Origin: DASSQJ01 sp963772645
Lineage (GTDB): Bacteria > Actinomycetota > Actinomycetes > Actinomycetales > Dermatophilaceae
DNA: 64,000 nt
Direction: 5' to 3'
Assembly: GCA_963772645.1 (NCBI GenBank)
Contig: CAVYYD010000001.1
Coordinates: 62,001 to 126,000, forward strand
Shown: in pieces, positions 53,193-60,447 of the stretch
Layout of the letters: each line of letters begins with the position of its first letter
Numbering within the stretch: position 1 is the stretch's first letter
Notes under the pieces: model-generated
Database searches by the model: none
What the model saw: only the letters and a program-made list of their open reading frames with translations
Told to the model about the DNA's origin: nothing
Program-made: the position numbers and the translations under genes

Positions 53193-53458
53193 CCCGGCTG
53201 CGCGTCGCGGACGCGTGCGGCTGGGTCGAGCACTCCGGCACCGTCTACGTCGCCGCGCTGCCCGACGGCCCGCCCCTCGTCCTCGAGGGCTCCGGAGCGC
53301 TGGTGTGGGCGGCGGTCCTGCCCGGCGGGACGCTCGAGGAGGTCGTCGCACGGGTCGCCGGCGGCGCCGGGCAGTCAGCGGCGGTCGTCGGCCCGGGGGT
53401 CGGCGGCTTCGTCGACGGCCTCGTCGCGGCCGGCGTCGTCGTCGTGGACGAGCGCTGA
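53189..53458 (+). CDS. PqqD family small protein
   Basis: Protein of 89 residues with a PqqD-like winged-helix pattern: an early RVADACGWVEHSGTVYVAAL, then LVLEGSGALVWAAVL and a C-terminal helix FVDGLVAAGVVVVDE. PqqD relatives bind precursor peptides for radical-SAM enzymes, but no such enzyme or peptide is visible nearby. In polysaccharide loci a stand-alone PqqD protein next to a nucleotidyltransferase recurs, with unknown role. GTGA overlap with the preceding gene. Its last 84 bases are antisense to the vanZ-like gene. Confidence 0.8.
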   Translation: MTRLRVADACGWVEHSGTVYVAALPDGPPLVLEGSGALVWAAVLPGGTLEEVVARVAGGAGQSAAVVGPGVGGFVDGLVAAGVVVVDER

Positions 53459-53830
53459 CGCCAGCACGGCACCCACCGCGGCGCCGGCCGTGTTGCACGC
53501 GAGGTCGGCCAGGCTGGCCTGGCGGCCGAGCCCTGGCCACAGCTGGGCGGTCTCGACGAGGGCGCTCGCCGCCGCGAGCACGGCGACGACCAGCACCGGG
53601 CTCCGGCGCAGTGCGGAGACCCCGAGCCACCCCAGCGGGACGAAGGCGAGGACGTTGAGCGCGGTGGCGTAGTCGTCCGGCGTCACCGCCCGTGGCACCC
53701 CGAGGTCGAGGAAGAACACGTAGATCCGCACGACGAGCCGGTTGACCGCCCACCCGTCGGGCCAGAGCAGCACGCCCCCGAGGGCGACGGCGACCACGGC
53801 CGCGACGACGGTGCCGACCCGCCGCGGCAT
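53375..53830 (-). CDS. VanZ family membrane protein
   Basis: Protein of 151 residues with four hydrophobic helices (VVAAVVAVALGGVLLW, LNVLAFVPLGWLGVSA, VLVVAVLAAASALVETAQL and the AGAAVGAVLASALV end) and the VanZ core N-x-x-x-F-x-P-x-G plus E-x-x-Q (VETAQL). VanZ-like proteins affect glycopeptide sensitivity in some Gram-positives; here the role is unknown. The acidic C-terminal tail overlaps the PqqD-like gene on the other strand, so the true end may be read-through of a recently lost stop. Confidence 0.85.
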   Translation of the reverse strand: MPRRVGTVVAAVVAVALGGVLLWPDGWAVNRLVVRIYVFFLDLGVPRAVTPDDYATALNVLAFVPLGWLGVSALRRSPVLVVAVLAAASALVETAQLWPGLGRQASLADLACNTAGAAVGAVLASALVHDDDAGRDEAVDEAADPRADDRR

Positions 53831-53835
53831 CGGCC

Positions 53836-54468
53836 TCAGTCCCCGAGGAGCGCCGAGGCCAGCGTCTCCTGCAGCCAGGTGAGGAAGTCGTACAGCGCGA
53901 CGACGTGGACGACCGGGTCCTCGGGGTCGAGGGAGCGGGCGAGCTCCTCGAGCAGGTCGAGGTCCTCGTCGGTGCGCAGCTGGAGCCGTTCGCCGAGGAC
54001 GAGCCGGACGTCTGTGAGGGCGGTGAGGAAGGTGCGCGCGCCGGCCTCGTCGAGCCGGACCCGGTCCTCGCCGCGCAGCACCGACACGGCGTCGTCGAGG
54101 GCGCGTGCCTTGCGTTGGCGCAGCCCGGTCTCGGTGAGCCGGCGGAACTCTGCGGCCGCCTCGTCGTCCTCCCGGTTGCCGGTGGGCAGCAGCCGGTCGA
54201 GCGCGGGATCGCGCTCGACGGGGACCTGCTCGGGGTCGCCCGCCGCGGCGTCGCCGCGCACGGCAGCGAGCGGGTTGCCGCGCCCGATGCCGAGCCCGGC
54301 GACGATGCCGGCGAACTCGTCGTCGCCGTGGTCCCCCGCCTCGGGCGCCTCGAGCAGGGCCCGCACCTGCTCCATGAGCGAGGCGACCACCTCACGCTCG
54401 TCGGCGTCGAGCTCGGCGACGAACCTGGCCCGGTCCCCGGACCCTCGACGTCGGAAGGCCCGCGCCAT
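53836..54468 (-). CDS. DUF2017 family protein (AosR-like)
   Basis: Protein of 210 residues. MARAFRRRG, EREVVASLMEQVRALLEAP, DDEAAAEFRRLTETGLRQRK and the C-terminal VVHVVALYDFLTWLQETLA define DUF2017. The mycobacterial member AosR (Rv1332) is a redox-sensing regulator, but the CxxxC used there is not visible here (no Cys at all), so a redox role is doubtful. It always sits with clpS; its ATG shares one base with the clpS stop (TGATG). Confidence 0.88.
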   Translation of the reverse strand: MARAFRRRGSGDRARFVAELDADEREVVASLMEQVRALLEAPEAGDHGDDEFAGIVAGLGIGRGNPLAAVRGDAAAGDPEQVPVERDPALDRLLPTGNREDDEAAAEFRRLTETGLRQRKARALDDAVSVLRGEDRVRLDEAGARTFLTALTDVRLVLGERLQLRTDEDLDLLEELARSLDPEDPVVHVVALYDFLTWLQETLASALLGD

Positions 54469-54758
54469 CAGGCGTCCTTCTGGAACGTCGCCCACAGGCC
54501 GTACCCCTGGAGGGCCTCGGTGTCGGCCTCCATCGCCTCGCGGGGGCCGTGCGCGACGACGGCGCGGCCCTCGGTGTGGACCCGCATCATCAGCTTCTCC
54601 GCCTTGGCCCGCGAGTACCGGAAGTGGGACTGCAGCACGTAGGTGACGTAGGACATGAGGTTGACCGGGTCGTTCCAGACGATCGTGACCCACGGCACGT
54701 CGGCAGCGACGTCACCCTCGGGGGTGACGACCTCCTCGATCGTGGGTGCGAGCGACAC
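54468..54758 (-). CDS. clpS: ATP-dependent Clp protease adaptor ClpS
   Basis: Adaptor of 96 residues that hands N-end-rule substrates to ClpA/ClpC-ClpP. VPWVTIVWNDPVNLMSYVTYV is the N-degron pocket (NDPxNxMxYV), followed by AEKLMMRVHTEGRAVVAHG, the ClpC-contact helix and strand. The GTG at 54758 follows TATCCT plus 6 bases, so translation is probably leaderless. Co-transcribed with the DUF2017 gene. Confidence 0.96.
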   Translation of the reverse strand: MSLAPTIEEVVTPEGDVAADVPWVTIVWNDPVNLMSYVTYVLQSHFRYSRAKAEKLMMRVHTEGRAVVAHGPREAMEADTEALQGYGLWATFQKDA

Positions 54759-54764
54759 GGTGCA

Positions 54765-54770
54765 AGGATA
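54765..54770 (-). promoter_or_regulatory. candidate -10 box for leaderless clpS mRNA
   Basis: TATCCT on the minus strand, spacer TGCACC, then the GTG at 54758. The best match to the TANNNT consensus in the window. Confidence 0.5.
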
Positions 54771-54799
54771 GGTGCCGGTGACTGCGGCATCGGCCCGGC

Positions 54800-56053
54800 T
54801 CAGCGCCGGGCGCGGTTCCAGGAGCCCGCGTACCTTCCGTCGTCGCAGGCGCGGCCGCCCTCGCCGAGCTCGAGCGGCCGGAACGTGTCGACCATGACCG
54901 CGAGCTCGTCGAAGTACTCCTTGCCCAGGCTCGCCTCGGCGGCGCCCGGCTGGGGGCCGTGGGCGTGTCCTCCGGGATGGAGCGTGACCGAGCCCTTCGT
55001 GATGCCCGAGCCCTTGCGCGCCTCGTAGTCACCGTCGACGTAGAACATCACCTCGTCGGAGTCGACGTTGGAGTGGTAGTACGGCACCGGGATCGCGAGC
55101 GGGTGGTAGTCGACCTTGCGGGGGACGAAGTTGCAGACGACGAAGTTCCAGCCCTCGAAGACCTGGTGGGACGGCGGCGGCTGGTGGATGCGGCCGGTGA
55201 TCGGCTCGTAGTCGCGGACGTTGAACACGTACGGGTAGAGGCAGCCGTCCCAGCCGACGACGTCGAGCGGGTGGAAGGGCAGCACGTGCACGGTGCCGAC
55301 GACGCCGCCGCTGCTGTTCGGCCCGCTCCCCCGGTGCTTGATGAGAACCTCGGTCTCGGCATCGGCCTTCTCGCCGACGTCCTCGGCGAGCAGGGGCCCG
55401 TCCGGCGCCCGCAGGTCGCGCTCGCAGTACGGGCTGTGCTCGAGGAACTGTCCGTACCTGCTGAGGTACCGCTTCGGCGGGGCGATGTGGCTGGCCGCCT
55501 CGATGCAGATGGTGCGCAACGGGTCCTTGCGCGAGCGGACCGGGAGCCAGCGGTGCGTCGTGGCCCGCGGGAGGACGAGGTAGTCGCCCTCGGCGACGTC
55601 GACGGCGCCGAAGACGGTCTCGACCCGGGCCGCTCCGCGCTCGACGTAGACGACCTCGTCGCCGATGCCGTTGCGGTACCACGGGCTCGGCGCGCCGGCG
55701 ACCGCGTAGGAGATGCGCACGTCGGAGTTGCCGAGGAGGAGCCGGCGCCCGGTGACGACGTCGGTGTCCTTGACGACCTTGTCGGGGAAGAGGCTGTGCG
55801 GGGCGAGGTGCCGCGGCAGGAGCGGGTGGTTCGCGGTGGTCGACAGGTCGCCGACGGTCCACTCGCGGTACTCGGCGACCGTCGAGGGGATGTTGCGGTG
55901 GTAGAGCAGGCTCGAGTCGGAGCTGAAGCCCTCCTCCCCCATGAGCTCCTCGTAGTAGAGCTCGCCGACCTTGTTCCGGCCGCGGCCGGCCGGTCGCCGG
56001 TGCTGGGTGTGCCGCTTCGGGGGGATGGTGCCCATCGCCTGGTAGTGCGCCAC
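54800..56053 (-). CDS. hmgA: homogentisate 1,2-dioxygenase
   Basis: Cupin-type non-haem iron enzyme of 417 residues that opens homogentisate to maleylacetoacetate. Characteristic stretches are VGELYYEELMGEEGFSSDSS, SPWYRNGIGDEVVYVERG, LPRATTHRWLPV, IHQPPPSHQVFEGWNFVVCN and PYYHSNVDSDEVMFYVDG, holding the His and Glu ligands, and HPGGHAHGPQPG. The GTG at 56053 has GAGGTGG upstream; an ATG six codons later is an alternative. It forms the tyrosine-degradation set with hppD and fahA, which lie 2-6 kb downstream on both strands. Confidence 0.95.
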   Translation of the reverse strand: MAHYQAMGTIPPKRHTQHRRPAGRGRNKVGELYYEELMGEEGFSSDSSLLYHRNIPSTVAEYREWTVGDLSTTANHPLLPRHLAPHSLFPDKVVKDTDVVTGRRLLLGNSDVRISYAVAGAPSPWYRNGIGDEVVYVERGAARVETVFGAVDVAEGDYLVLPRATTHRWLPVRSRKDPLRTICIEAASHIAPPKRYLSRYGQFLEHSPYCERDLRAPDGPLLAEDVGEKADAETEVLIKHRGSGPNSSGGVVGTVHVLPFHPLDVVGWDGCLYPYVFNVRDYEPITGRIHQPPPSHQVFEGWNFVVCNFVPRKVDYHPLAIPVPYYHSNVDSDEVMFYVDGDYEARKGSGITKGSVTLHPGGHAHGPQPGAAEASLGKEYFDELAVMVDTFRPLELGEGGRACDDGRYAGSWNRARR

Positions 56054-56166
56054 GGTTGGTCGTCCACCTCGCTGTGGTCGGTTCGTCGGGTTCCCGTCAG
56101 GGTAGGCGCTGGGCCGCCGGGTTGGCATCCCTGCACCCCGTCGGTGGGGTCGGCGATCATGGGGGC

Positions 56167-57255
56167 ATGGCCGCCCGCGCCTTCCCGTTCGTGCTGCACG
56201 TCGACCTCGACCAGTTCATCGCCGCGGTCGAGGTGCTGCGCCACCCCGAGCTGGCCGGGCGGGAGGTCGTCGTCGGCGGCCGCGGCGACCCCACCGAGCG
56301 GGCCGTCGTCTCGACGGCCAGCTACGAGGCGCGCGAGCGGGGGGTCCGCTCCGGGATGCCGCTGCGCGTCGCCGCCCGCCGGGCACCGGAGGCCGTGTTC
56401 CTGCCTGTCGACGCGCCGCACTACCTCGAGGCCTCCGCCGAGGTCGTGGCGGCCGTTCGCGGGCTCGGGCTCGTCGTCGAGGTCCTCGGCTGGGACGAGG
56501 TGTTCGTCGGCGCGGCCACCGACGACGACCCCGAGGCCCTGGCCCGCGCCATCCAGGCCGCCGTCCTCGCCCGGACCGACCTGCACTGCTCGGTCGGGGT
56601 CGGCGACAACCGGGTCCGCGCGAAGATCGCCACCGACTTCGGCAAGCCACGAGGGGTGTACCGGCTGACGGCGGAGAACTGGGTCGAGGTCATGGGGCAC
56701 CGGCCGACAGCGGACCTCTGGGGCGTCGGCAGCCGGGTGTCGGCCCGGCTGGAGCGGCACGGCATCCACACCGTCACCGAGCTGGGCGCCGCCGACGAGG
56801 CCCTGCTCGTCGCCGAGTTCGGACCGCGGATGGGTACCTGGTACGGCTCGCTCGGGCGTGGGGAGGGCAGCGCCGTCGTCGACGACAGCCCCTGGGTCGC
56901 CCGCGGCCACAGCCGGGAGACCACCTACCAGGAGAACCTCACCGCCCGCGACGACGTCACCGAGGCGGTGCGGGTGCTGACCGACCAGGTGCTCGACGAC
57001 GTCCGGGCCGAGGGTCGCCCGGTGTGGCGGATCGGGCTGAAGATCCGGTACGCGCCGTTCTTCACCGTGAACCGCAGCCGCAAGCTGCCGGCGGCCACCC
57101 TCGACGCGGCCACGCTCCACGGGTCGGTCCAGCGTCTGCTCGAGGACCACCTCGAGGAGGGCCGGGAGGTCCGACTGCTCGGGGTGCGCGCCGAGATGCT
57201 CACGCCCGAGGACGGCGACGAGGTCGGGCGCACCCCCGTCCGCGGGCGGGTCTGA
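56167..57255 (+). CDS. dinB: DNA polymerase IV-like Y-family polymerase
   Basis: Y-family translesion polymerase of 362 residues. The catalytic acidic residues are in LHVDLDQFIAAVE (residue ~10) and LGWDEVFVGA (~105). YEARERGVRSGMPLRVAARR is the typical finger region, and GVGDNRVRAKIATDFGKPRG and LWGVGSRVSARLERHGIHTV (HhH) follow. The steric-gate and active-site loops differ from classic DinB (usually MDAFFASVE and SIDEAYLD), so it belongs to a divergent actinobacterial branch. GATCAT plus 6 bases before the ATG may be a leaderless promoter. No LexA box is evident. Confidence 0.9.
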   Translation: MAARAFPFVLHVDLDQFIAAVEVLRHPELAGREVVVGGRGDPTERAVVSTASYEARERGVRSGMPLRVAARRAPEAVFLPVDAPHYLEASAEVVAAVRGLGLVVEVLGWDEVFVGAATDDDPEALARAIQAAVLARTDLHCSVGVGDNRVRAKIATDFGKPRGVYRLTAENWVEVMGHRPTADLWGVGSRVSARLERHGIHTVTELGAADEALLVAEFGPRMGTWYGSLGRGEGSAVVDDSPWVARGHSRETTYQENLTARDDVTEAVRVLTDQVLDDVRAEGRPVWRIGLKIRYAPFFTVNRSRKLPAATLDAATLHGSVQRLLEDHLEEGREVRLLGVRAEMLTPEDGDEVGRTPVRGRV

Positions 57256-57346
57256 GGCCGGGGTCTCACGAGGGGGCGGCGCCCCAGGCCGCGCGGGGTT
57301 CACGAGCCGGGCCCTTCGTGCCGGTGGGCATGGTTCCACCTCGCGA

Positions 57347-57352
57347 TAGGTT
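57347..57352 (+). promoter_or_regulatory. candidate -10 box, leaderless unknown-fahA operon
   Basis: TAGGTT, spacer GGCGGC, then ATG at 57359. Confidence 0.45.
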
Positions 57353-57358
57353 GGCGGC

Positions 57359-58222
57359 ATGTCGACGCCGGTGCCGGAGCTGTTCCGCGCCCTCGTCGAC
57401 GACGCCGCGGTGTTCCCTCCCGGCAACAGCCCCCTCCCGGACGCCGTCACCGGCCACGCGCAGCACCGCGCCGCCTGGTACGGCGGGTGCGTCGGGCCGC
57501 TGCTCGTCCCGGCCGCCTCCGGTGGCGAGGTCCTCGCCGTGCTCGACGCCGGCCGGTGGACCGGGCCGGACCTCCTCGACCTCGCCGTCGTCGCGCGACC
57601 CGGCACCGACCCCTCCGTCCTCGCCGAGGGAGTCGCCGTCCTCACCGCCGACCCGCGGGTCCACGTCGCGGGGGTCGAGCTCGGCTGGAGCGAGGGCTGG
57701 CGACGGCTGGGCCTGCCCGGCCACCTCCCGCTCGCACTCGAGGTACCCCGTGACGGTGCCGCGCAGCGCGCGTCCGTCGACGACATCCGGGCCTCGGTCG
57801 CCGAGGGCGACGCCGTCGTCGCGAAGTACCGCACCGGCCCGACCCCGCACTGGCCGTGGCCCGACGAGGCCGAGCTCGCCGCCTTCCTCGGGCTCGCCAC
57901 CGGGGCGCCGGTGCCGTTCAAGCTCACCGGCGGCCTGCACCACGCCGTGCGGGGGGTCTACCAGGTGTCCGGGGTGGCCGAGGAGAACCACGGCGTGCTC
58001 AACGTCCTCGTCGCCACCGCCGCGGCCCTGGACGGGGCCGGCGCCGAGGAGGTGCAAGGACTGCTCGCGATCCGCGACGGCGCCGCCCTCGCCGGCGTCG
58101 TCGGCGCGTGGACGCACGCGACCGACCAGCGGGTCCGCGCCGCGCTGACCTCCTACGGCTGCTGCACCGTCACCGACCCGCTCCTCGAGCTCGCCGCCCT
58201 CGGGCTCCTCCCCTCCCCCTGA
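57359..58222 (+). CDS. conserved protein of unknown function upstream of fahA
   Basis: Soluble protein of 287 residues that I cannot place in a named family. The N-terminus has ELFRALVDDAAVFPPGNSPLP. The middle has repeated beta/alpha stretches (VAVLTADPRVHVAGVELGW; DAVVAKYRTGPTPHWPWPD). Then a glycine/histidine-rich loop VPFKLTGGLHHAVRG, EENHGVLNVLVATAAAL, and a cysteine pair in SYGCCTVTDPLLE near the end. The alternating pattern suggests a TIM-barrel-like fold. It lies 43 bases before fahA in the same direction and is probably co-transcribed, which points to tyrosine/homogentisate breakdown. The maleylacetoacetate isomerase step has no other candidate in the window. Confidence 0.7.
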   Translation: MSTPVPELFRALVDDAAVFPPGNSPLPDAVTGHAQHRAAWYGGCVGPLLVPAASGGEVLAVLDAGRWTGPDLLDLAVVARPGTDPSVLAEGVAVLTADPRVHVAGVELGWSEGWRRLGLPGHLPLALEVPRDGAAQRASVDDIRASVAEGDAVVAKYRTGPTPHWPWPDEAELAAFLGLATGAPVPFKLTGGLHHAVRGVYQVSGVAEENHGVLNVLVATAAALDGAGAEEVQGLLAIRDGAALAGVVGAWTHATDQRVRAALTSYGCCTVTDPLLELAALGLLPSP

Positions 58223-58265
58223 CCCCCCCGCGCCGGCTCGCCGGCCCGACGACGGAAGGACCGCC

Positions 58266-59490
58266 ATGACCTGGCTCGACCTGCCCGCCGACCACCCCTT
58301 CGGCGTCCACAACCTGCCCTACGGGGTCTACTCGGCGGATGGCGGCGAGCGCCGCGTCGGGGTGCGCGTCGGCGACGACGTGCTCGACGTGGCCGGGCTC
58401 GCCGAGCGGGTCGGGATGGAGTCGGCCACGGTCTGGCGCACCGGCTCGCTCACCGCGTTCCTCGCCGAGCCGCGGGCCGCCTGGGCCGCCGCCCGGGAGT
58501 GGCTCACCGAGCAGCTGACCAACGAGGCCCACCGAGCCGAGGTCGAGGCGCACCTGACCCCGGTGGCCGGCGTCACGATGCACCTGCCGTTCGAGGTCGC
58601 CGACTACGTCGACTTCTACGCGAGCGAGCACCATGCCAGCAACGTCGGGCGGATCTTCCGCCCCGACTCCGAGCCGCTCACCCCGAACTGGAGGCACCTG
58701 CCGATCGGCTACCACGGGCGCTCCGGGACGGTCGTGGTCTCCGGCACCGAGGTCGTGCGCCCCTGCGGGCAGCGCAAGGCGCCGGCGGACCCCGCCCCCA
58801 GCTTCGGCCCGAGCCGTCGGCTCGACATCGAGGCCGAGCTCGGGTTCGTCGTCGGCGGCGGCACCCGCCTCGGTCGAGCCGGTGCCGTTGGCGGATGCCG
58901 ACGACCACCTCTTCGGGGTCGTCCTGCTCAACGACTGGTCGGCCCGGGACCTCCAGGCCTGGGAGTACGTGCCGCTCGGCCCGTTCCTCGGCAAGTCCTT
59001 CGCGACGTCGATCTCCCCGTGGGTCGTCACGACGGAGGCCCTGCGGGCCGCCCGGGTCGCGCTGCCCGGGCAGGACCCCGAGCCGCTGCCCTACCTGCGC
59101 GGCAGCGGGGACGGCCCGGGCAGCGCGTACGGGCTCGACATCGACCTCGAGGTCCGCTGGAACGGCACCGTCGTCTCCCGCCCCCGGTTCCGGGACATGT
59201 ACTGGTCGCCGACCCAGATGCTCGCCCACATGACCGTCAACGGAGCCACCCTGCGCCCCGGCGACCTGGTCGGGTCCGGCACCGTCAGCGGCCCGGGCCG
59301 CGACACCCGCGGCTCGTTCCTCGAGCTGACCTGGAGCGGTCAGGAGCCGCTGACCCTCGACGACGGCTCACACCGCGGCTTCCTCGAGGACGGCGACACC
59401 GTGGTGCTGCGGGCCACCGCCCCGGGACCGGACGGCGCGGTCGTCGGTTTCGGCGAGTGCGTGGGCACGGTGCGAGCGGCCACCTGCTGA
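58266..59490 (+). CDS. fahA: fumarylacetoacetase (frameshifted near 58.88 kb)
   Basis: About 408 residues, normal for the enzyme that cuts fumarylacetoacetate to fumarate and acetoacetate in the last step of tyrosine breakdown. Conserved parts are VADYVDFYASEHHASNVG (metal site Asp), LPIGYHGRSGTVVVSG, RLDIEAELGFVVGGGTRL, LLNDWSARDLQAWEY, LGPFLGKSFATSISPWV and GSGTVSGPGRDTRGS. The two halves are in different frames, with the break between GGGTRL and EPVPLADADDH at 58865-58890 (one base gained or two lost). Both halves are otherwise perfect, so an indel error is likely. The ATG at 58266 follows GGAAGGACCGCC. Confidence 0.9.
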
Positions 59491-59511
59491 CGGCGGCCCG
59501 ACCGTCGCGGC

Positions 59512-59530
59512 CGGCCCCCGGTGGGGGCCG
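59512..59530. terminator. hairpin between convergent fahA and RDD-protein genes
   Basis: CGGCCCCC and GGGGGCCG form an 8-base stem around GGT, flanked by further pairing sequence (GCGG and CCGC). It lies 22 bases after the fahA stop and 10 bases beyond the stop of the opposite gene, so it can end both transcripts. Confidence 0.55.
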
Positions 59531-59539
59531 ACCGCGGCG

Positions 59540-60367
59540 TCACCTGCGGGCGAGGACGACGACGGTGTCGGCGACCTTGTCGTGCAGTGCCTGCCGCTTC
59601 GGGTCCCAGAGCAGCCACGCCGGGTCGATGATGCTGAGCATCGTGCCGGCGATCCCGACGAGCGGCACGAACCCGACGACGTCGGCGGCGACCGTGAGCA
59701 GCTGGCGCTTCAGCGCGTCGACGAGCCCGATCCCGCCGGCCCGACCGACCCGGCGGACGGTGGTGCCGAAGAGCATCTTGCCCGGGGTCGCGGAGCGCCA
59801 GACGAGGAAGACGGTCTCGTAGAGCACCGTCACGGCGAGGCTGATCAGGCTGATCGGGAGCGCCGCCTCGGTGATCGCGCTGGTGAACGCCGTGGTGTCG
59901 GGGGCGCCTCCCTGCTGGGCCTGCCGCATCGCGTCCTGGAAGTAGGTGTCGAACGCGCTGATCAGCCGCTGGAGGAACGGCCAGGCGAGCAGCGTCGTGA
60001 TGACGCCGACGAGCACCCAGTCGACGATCCGGGCGACGAGCCGGCGCCACCACTCCGCGAGGACCGCACCGTCCGGCAGGACGTCGCGGCGGCCCTGCCA
60101 CTGGGCGCCGCCGGTCACCGGTGGTGCGGCCCACGGGTTTCCGGACTGCCCGGACTGCGAGCCCCGGTGGCCCGAGGACCCGGACTGGCCGGGTTGCGAG
60201 CGGGTGCCCGCGGCCGGAGTGGGGTAGGCGTGACCGATGGTCGACGAGGCAGCGGTCGGCGAGACCCGCGGGGTGGTGTGCGCGGTCCAGACGATGCCGT
60301 CGAAGTAGCGCAGCTGGTCCGGTTCGTCCGGATCGTCGTACCAACCGGCGGTGGCGGGATTCGTCAT
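59540..60367 (-). CDS. RDD family membrane protein with N-terminal DUF2510 domain
   Basis: Protein of 275 residues. Residues ~5-35 (AGWYDDPDEPDQLRYFDGI, W-x-A-H-T) form the small tryptophan-rich DUF2510 domain. A disordered Ser/Gln/Gly linker to ~90 is followed by an RDD membrane domain with the RRLVARIVDWVLVGVI start (R, DD-equivalent D) and about three to four helices, including a YETVFLVWRSATPGKMLFG loop. Role unknown; RDD proteins are thought to be transport or envelope related. GATGCT plus 6 bases before the ATG may be a leaderless promoter. Confidence 0.88.
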   Translation of the reverse strand: MTNPATAGWYDDPDEPDQLRYFDGIVWTAHTTPRVSPTAASSTIGHAYPTPAAGTRSQPGQSGSSGHRGSQSGQSGNPWAAPPVTGGAQWQGRRDVLPDGAVLAEWWRRLVARIVDWVLVGVITTLLAWPFLQRLISAFDTYFQDAMRQAQQGGAPDTTAFTSAITEAALPISLISLAVTVLYETVFLVWRSATPGKMLFGTTVRRVGRAGGIGLVDALKRQLLTVAADVVGFVPLVGIAGTMLSIIDPAWLLWDPKRQALHDKVADTVVVLARR

Positions 60368-60447
60368 GCAGGCAGCATCCCACGGCGACCTGCGGGTTCC
60401 ACCCAGCGACCCGTCACCCGAGGACGGGTCTCAGGCCCGGGCGGCCC

